Assembly: GCA_029706075.1 (NCBI GenBank)
Contig: JAINUG010000004.1
Coordinates: 480,547 to 544,546 of the forward strand
DNA: 64,000 nt
Reading direction: 5' to 3'
Source of the DNA: Aldrovandia affinis
Taxonomy: Eukaryota; Chordata; Actinopteri; Notacanthiformes; Halosauridae
This document shows positions 45,834-64,000 of the stretch, one piece after another (the stretch's first letter is position 1; every line of letters starts with the position of its first letter). Made by a program: the position numbers and the translations under genes. The notes below the pieces were generated by a model, which ran no database searches, was not told the DNA's origin, and worked only from the letters and a program-made list of their open reading frames with translations.

Positions 45834-47298
45834 TTTATTGGAATAGAAACATGTGGAATGAGCTTTGTTGTTCGTTCAGAACAGAAATGTTCATTTGGTA
45901 TGTGGATGGGGGCCTCCATACGGTTAGAGCAGCAACCCCCCCTGGGAGAGAAAAGTGCAGTGAACAAATGTAATGATGGGGTTGCATAGCAGCAGGAAAT
46001 AAAATAACATAAAATGACCTCCCCTTCTCAATGTTAAATTTGCAGCATCCAGAGGCCCCCAGCCCTAGTGTTATGGCGGTAAAGGCCAAGATAAGAGAGG
46101 AGAGTGAGACACTTGTATAGAAATGTCACACGCTCGTGAGCGCCAGTCCAGTTACATTTCCCAGGATCCTAAGGGGCCAGGCCGCTGGGGGGCGGGGATG
46201 GCTGGGAGTGGGTAGAGCCCGGGCAGGCCAGCGAGAGGCCAGCTGAGGGGCGCATACTCTCTCCCACCCCCCGGGCACACCCCCATTCACAACACACCCA
46301 GACAGAAACAGACAGACGGACGGATGGACAAAGACAGACAGAAAGAGGGTTCCAGCCAGATCAGGCTGTTCGAAACAGTTACAGCTCCATTAATTATATA
46401 TAGATATACATATATATATATTTATATATATTTTATGAATGTCTCAAAACTCAATCCTGTACAAACTATCTGTCTGCTATCAGCACACGCAAACTGCCCT
46501 CACACCCATCTCTCAAGAACAACCAGCACCTTAACGTACCTGAGAGGTGCTGTATTAATTAACCTCCGTATGTCGCAACCACCGACGACCAACGGATGGC
46601 CTGGGCGCCGCTGCACTCTGGCAGACGGGGGACTTCGGCTGCAGCGAGCGACATCGGCGCTGCGACATTAACTTCATCGGCCACCAGAGGGCCCCTTACA
46701 CAGACTGCAACCAACTTATGAGGGTCACTTATCTTCATCTACCGCTTCAATGAATTTAATATGGCTGACACCTCTGTGCCCCCCCCACACACAGGGGAGG
46801 GGGACCCCACTACATAATGCACGCCTGTCTAACGCTGTTCAGACTAATCTCAGTATGTACAAACACACAATAATAATAATAATAATAAACACATTTCCCC
46901 CACATTTAAGAACCAAAACATCCCCAAATTCAGGGATCGTCACAAGGATGAAATAACTCCCCCTCCCTGGTGTGTATGTGTGTGCATATGCGTGTGTGTG
47001 TGTGTGTGTGTCTATGTGTGAGAGTATGTGCGAGTGTGTGTATACATGAGTGAGTGTGTGAATTTGATCTGAGGATAGCGTTAACAGTGAAAGCCTTGTG
47101 GTGTAATGACTGTGGGCGGGGTCAGGCCCTAACCCTTGTGCTAGCCCAAGAGCGCCACCGAGCCACAGGGCGTCTCAGAGCACTGCTCTAGTCTACAGCC
47201 TGCGCCTGCGCCCCCTCCCCCACCTCCACCTCCACCTCCACCTCCACCTCCACCTCCCACCCCAAACCCACAGCCCGCCGCCCCGCCCGTCCCGGTGC
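45834..47298 (-). other. ptdss2: PTDSS2 3' untranslated region
   Basis: A minus-strand AATAAA (TTTATT on plus) at 45834-45839 is the nearest good poly(A) signal after the stop. The 3' UTR would be about 1.46 kb. It includes a (CCACCT)n hexanucleotide tract at 47219-47258 and an AT-repeat at 46395-46430. The end position is inferred. Confidence 0.5.
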
Positions 47299-63086
<15,788 letters not shown>

Positions 63087-64000
63087 TTCACCGAATCAGT
63101 CCGTCACTCGGTGCGGTAAGACTGGTTCGCTAGTGTGGTATCGGTTGTATAACGCTATCTAGCCACAAACGATATTGTTGCACGTCTTTTCACTGCGTGT
63201 CACCACGGCGATGATGGCCCCACCCGGTGACAGACAGCATCTAAGCTCGAATCCAAAGACTGCCGTCTCTAGAAACTGTCTGTATGACAAGTACAGGTGT
63301 CACCTATTTACACATCTACTTGCGGGGGAACTGCTCGAACTTGCTAGACAGTTATCTAAGTACGCTGCGAAGTGTCTGTTAATGATTTGTGGCCAGCTAG
63401 CTGTTAGCCAGCCACATTATACAGCACACATTTGTCCAACATGCAAGCTAACTCGCTAATCCAGCAACGGTTGTCATTTTTAGAACGTCTTAGCAATGTC
63501 AAGTTAGCCGCCAGCTAAACAACTAGTAAAGCAGACCCGGCTTAACTAACGAACGACGTGAACTTGTCATTGACTAGCCAATGTTAGTTAGCAAAGGTTA
63601 TTGACATGAAAAAAACATTCCCCCCATCTATCCAACTAGCTTGCTAACTAGAACTGAAATAGGAGTCGTTGAAACACTGTTACCAAAACGTAGCATAGCA
63701 AGCTAAATGCCTTTACACAACGCTGTCAGTCTAGTTCGCTTACCGGTCCCACGTTTGTTTTACGAGAAAACTCACTGTTACCTGGGTTCCGCTGGCTAGC
63801 AAATGTCAGCGAACACATGCATGACAATTCCGCGCCTATGGAGTGAAAAGCCTTATAAGCCAATCATTTGCAGAACAAACATAGACAGCTAGCTAGAACT
63901 CGCCCGAGAAAAAACAAACACATAATACTCAAAACAAAGTTTCTTGCCAGCTACATCAAAAAAGCTATTGCTGCTATCTAGCCGCCAACGTGTATTAGTG
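63087..64000 (-). promoter_or_regulatory. ptdss2: PTDSS2 5' leader and upstream region
   Basis: Upstream of the ATG at 63086-63084 the sequence has no TATA box that I can support and is dense in GCTAGC, TTAGC and AACGTTAG-type words (63390-63960), as is common around fish promoters. The transcription start was not located. The 94-aa plus-strand frame at 63175-63459 is not recognised as a gene. Confidence 0.45.

Overview
The window is vertebrate nuclear DNA, most likely from a ray-finned (teleost) fish. Five protein-coding genes with GT-AG introns can be rebuilt exon by exon. Their products match vertebrate orthologues along the whole length, and the introns carry teleost-type repeats: V-SINE, L2-like and L1-like LINEs, Tc1/mariner, a hAT MITE, a Harbinger-like element and very long (GT)n, (GA)n and (CT)n microsatellites. 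Identifications rest on my reading of the translated sequence and remembered family sequences; no database search was run.

Layout. 0.7-6.9 kb: TRAF6 (+), the RING/TRAF E3 ubiquitin ligase. 7.1-12.9 kb: PRR5L (-), an mTORC2-associated protein, whose 3' end converges on that of TRAF6. 13-20.9 kb: no coding sequence recognised; repeats and probably the 5' non-coding part of PRR5L. 20.9-25.1 kb: COMMD9 (+), a COMM-domain (Commander complex) protein. 25.4-29.1 kb: a 5'-truncated L2-like LINE with a fold-back Tc1 element nested in its 3' part. 29.5-43.2 kb: FCSK (-), L-fucose kinase, 23 coding exons. 43.2-45.8 kb: intergenic. 45.8-63.1 kb: PTDSS2 (-), phosphatidylserine synthase 2, 12 coding exons. 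63.1-64 kb: PTDSS2 upstream region.

TRAF6-PRR5L-COMMD9 keeps the order and relative orientations I recall for human chromosome 11p. FCSK (human 16q) and PTDSS2 (human 11p15) are not neighbours of that block in human, so the COMMD9-FCSK gap, which holds the nested transposons, is a rearrangement point relative to human. The genes share no pathway; this is a conserved-synteny block, not an operon.

The most notable features are non-coding. Tandem repeats start exactly at 5' splice sites (TRAF6 intron 3, FCSK intron 12). A 1.45-kb intronic array in PTDSS2 has about 70 copies of a 20-mer carrying TGACGTGC. The last PTDSS2 acceptor is duplicated as a decoy. FCSK has a GC-AG intron. TRAF6 and FCSK each lose one base of frame in a G-rich tract, which may be consensus error.
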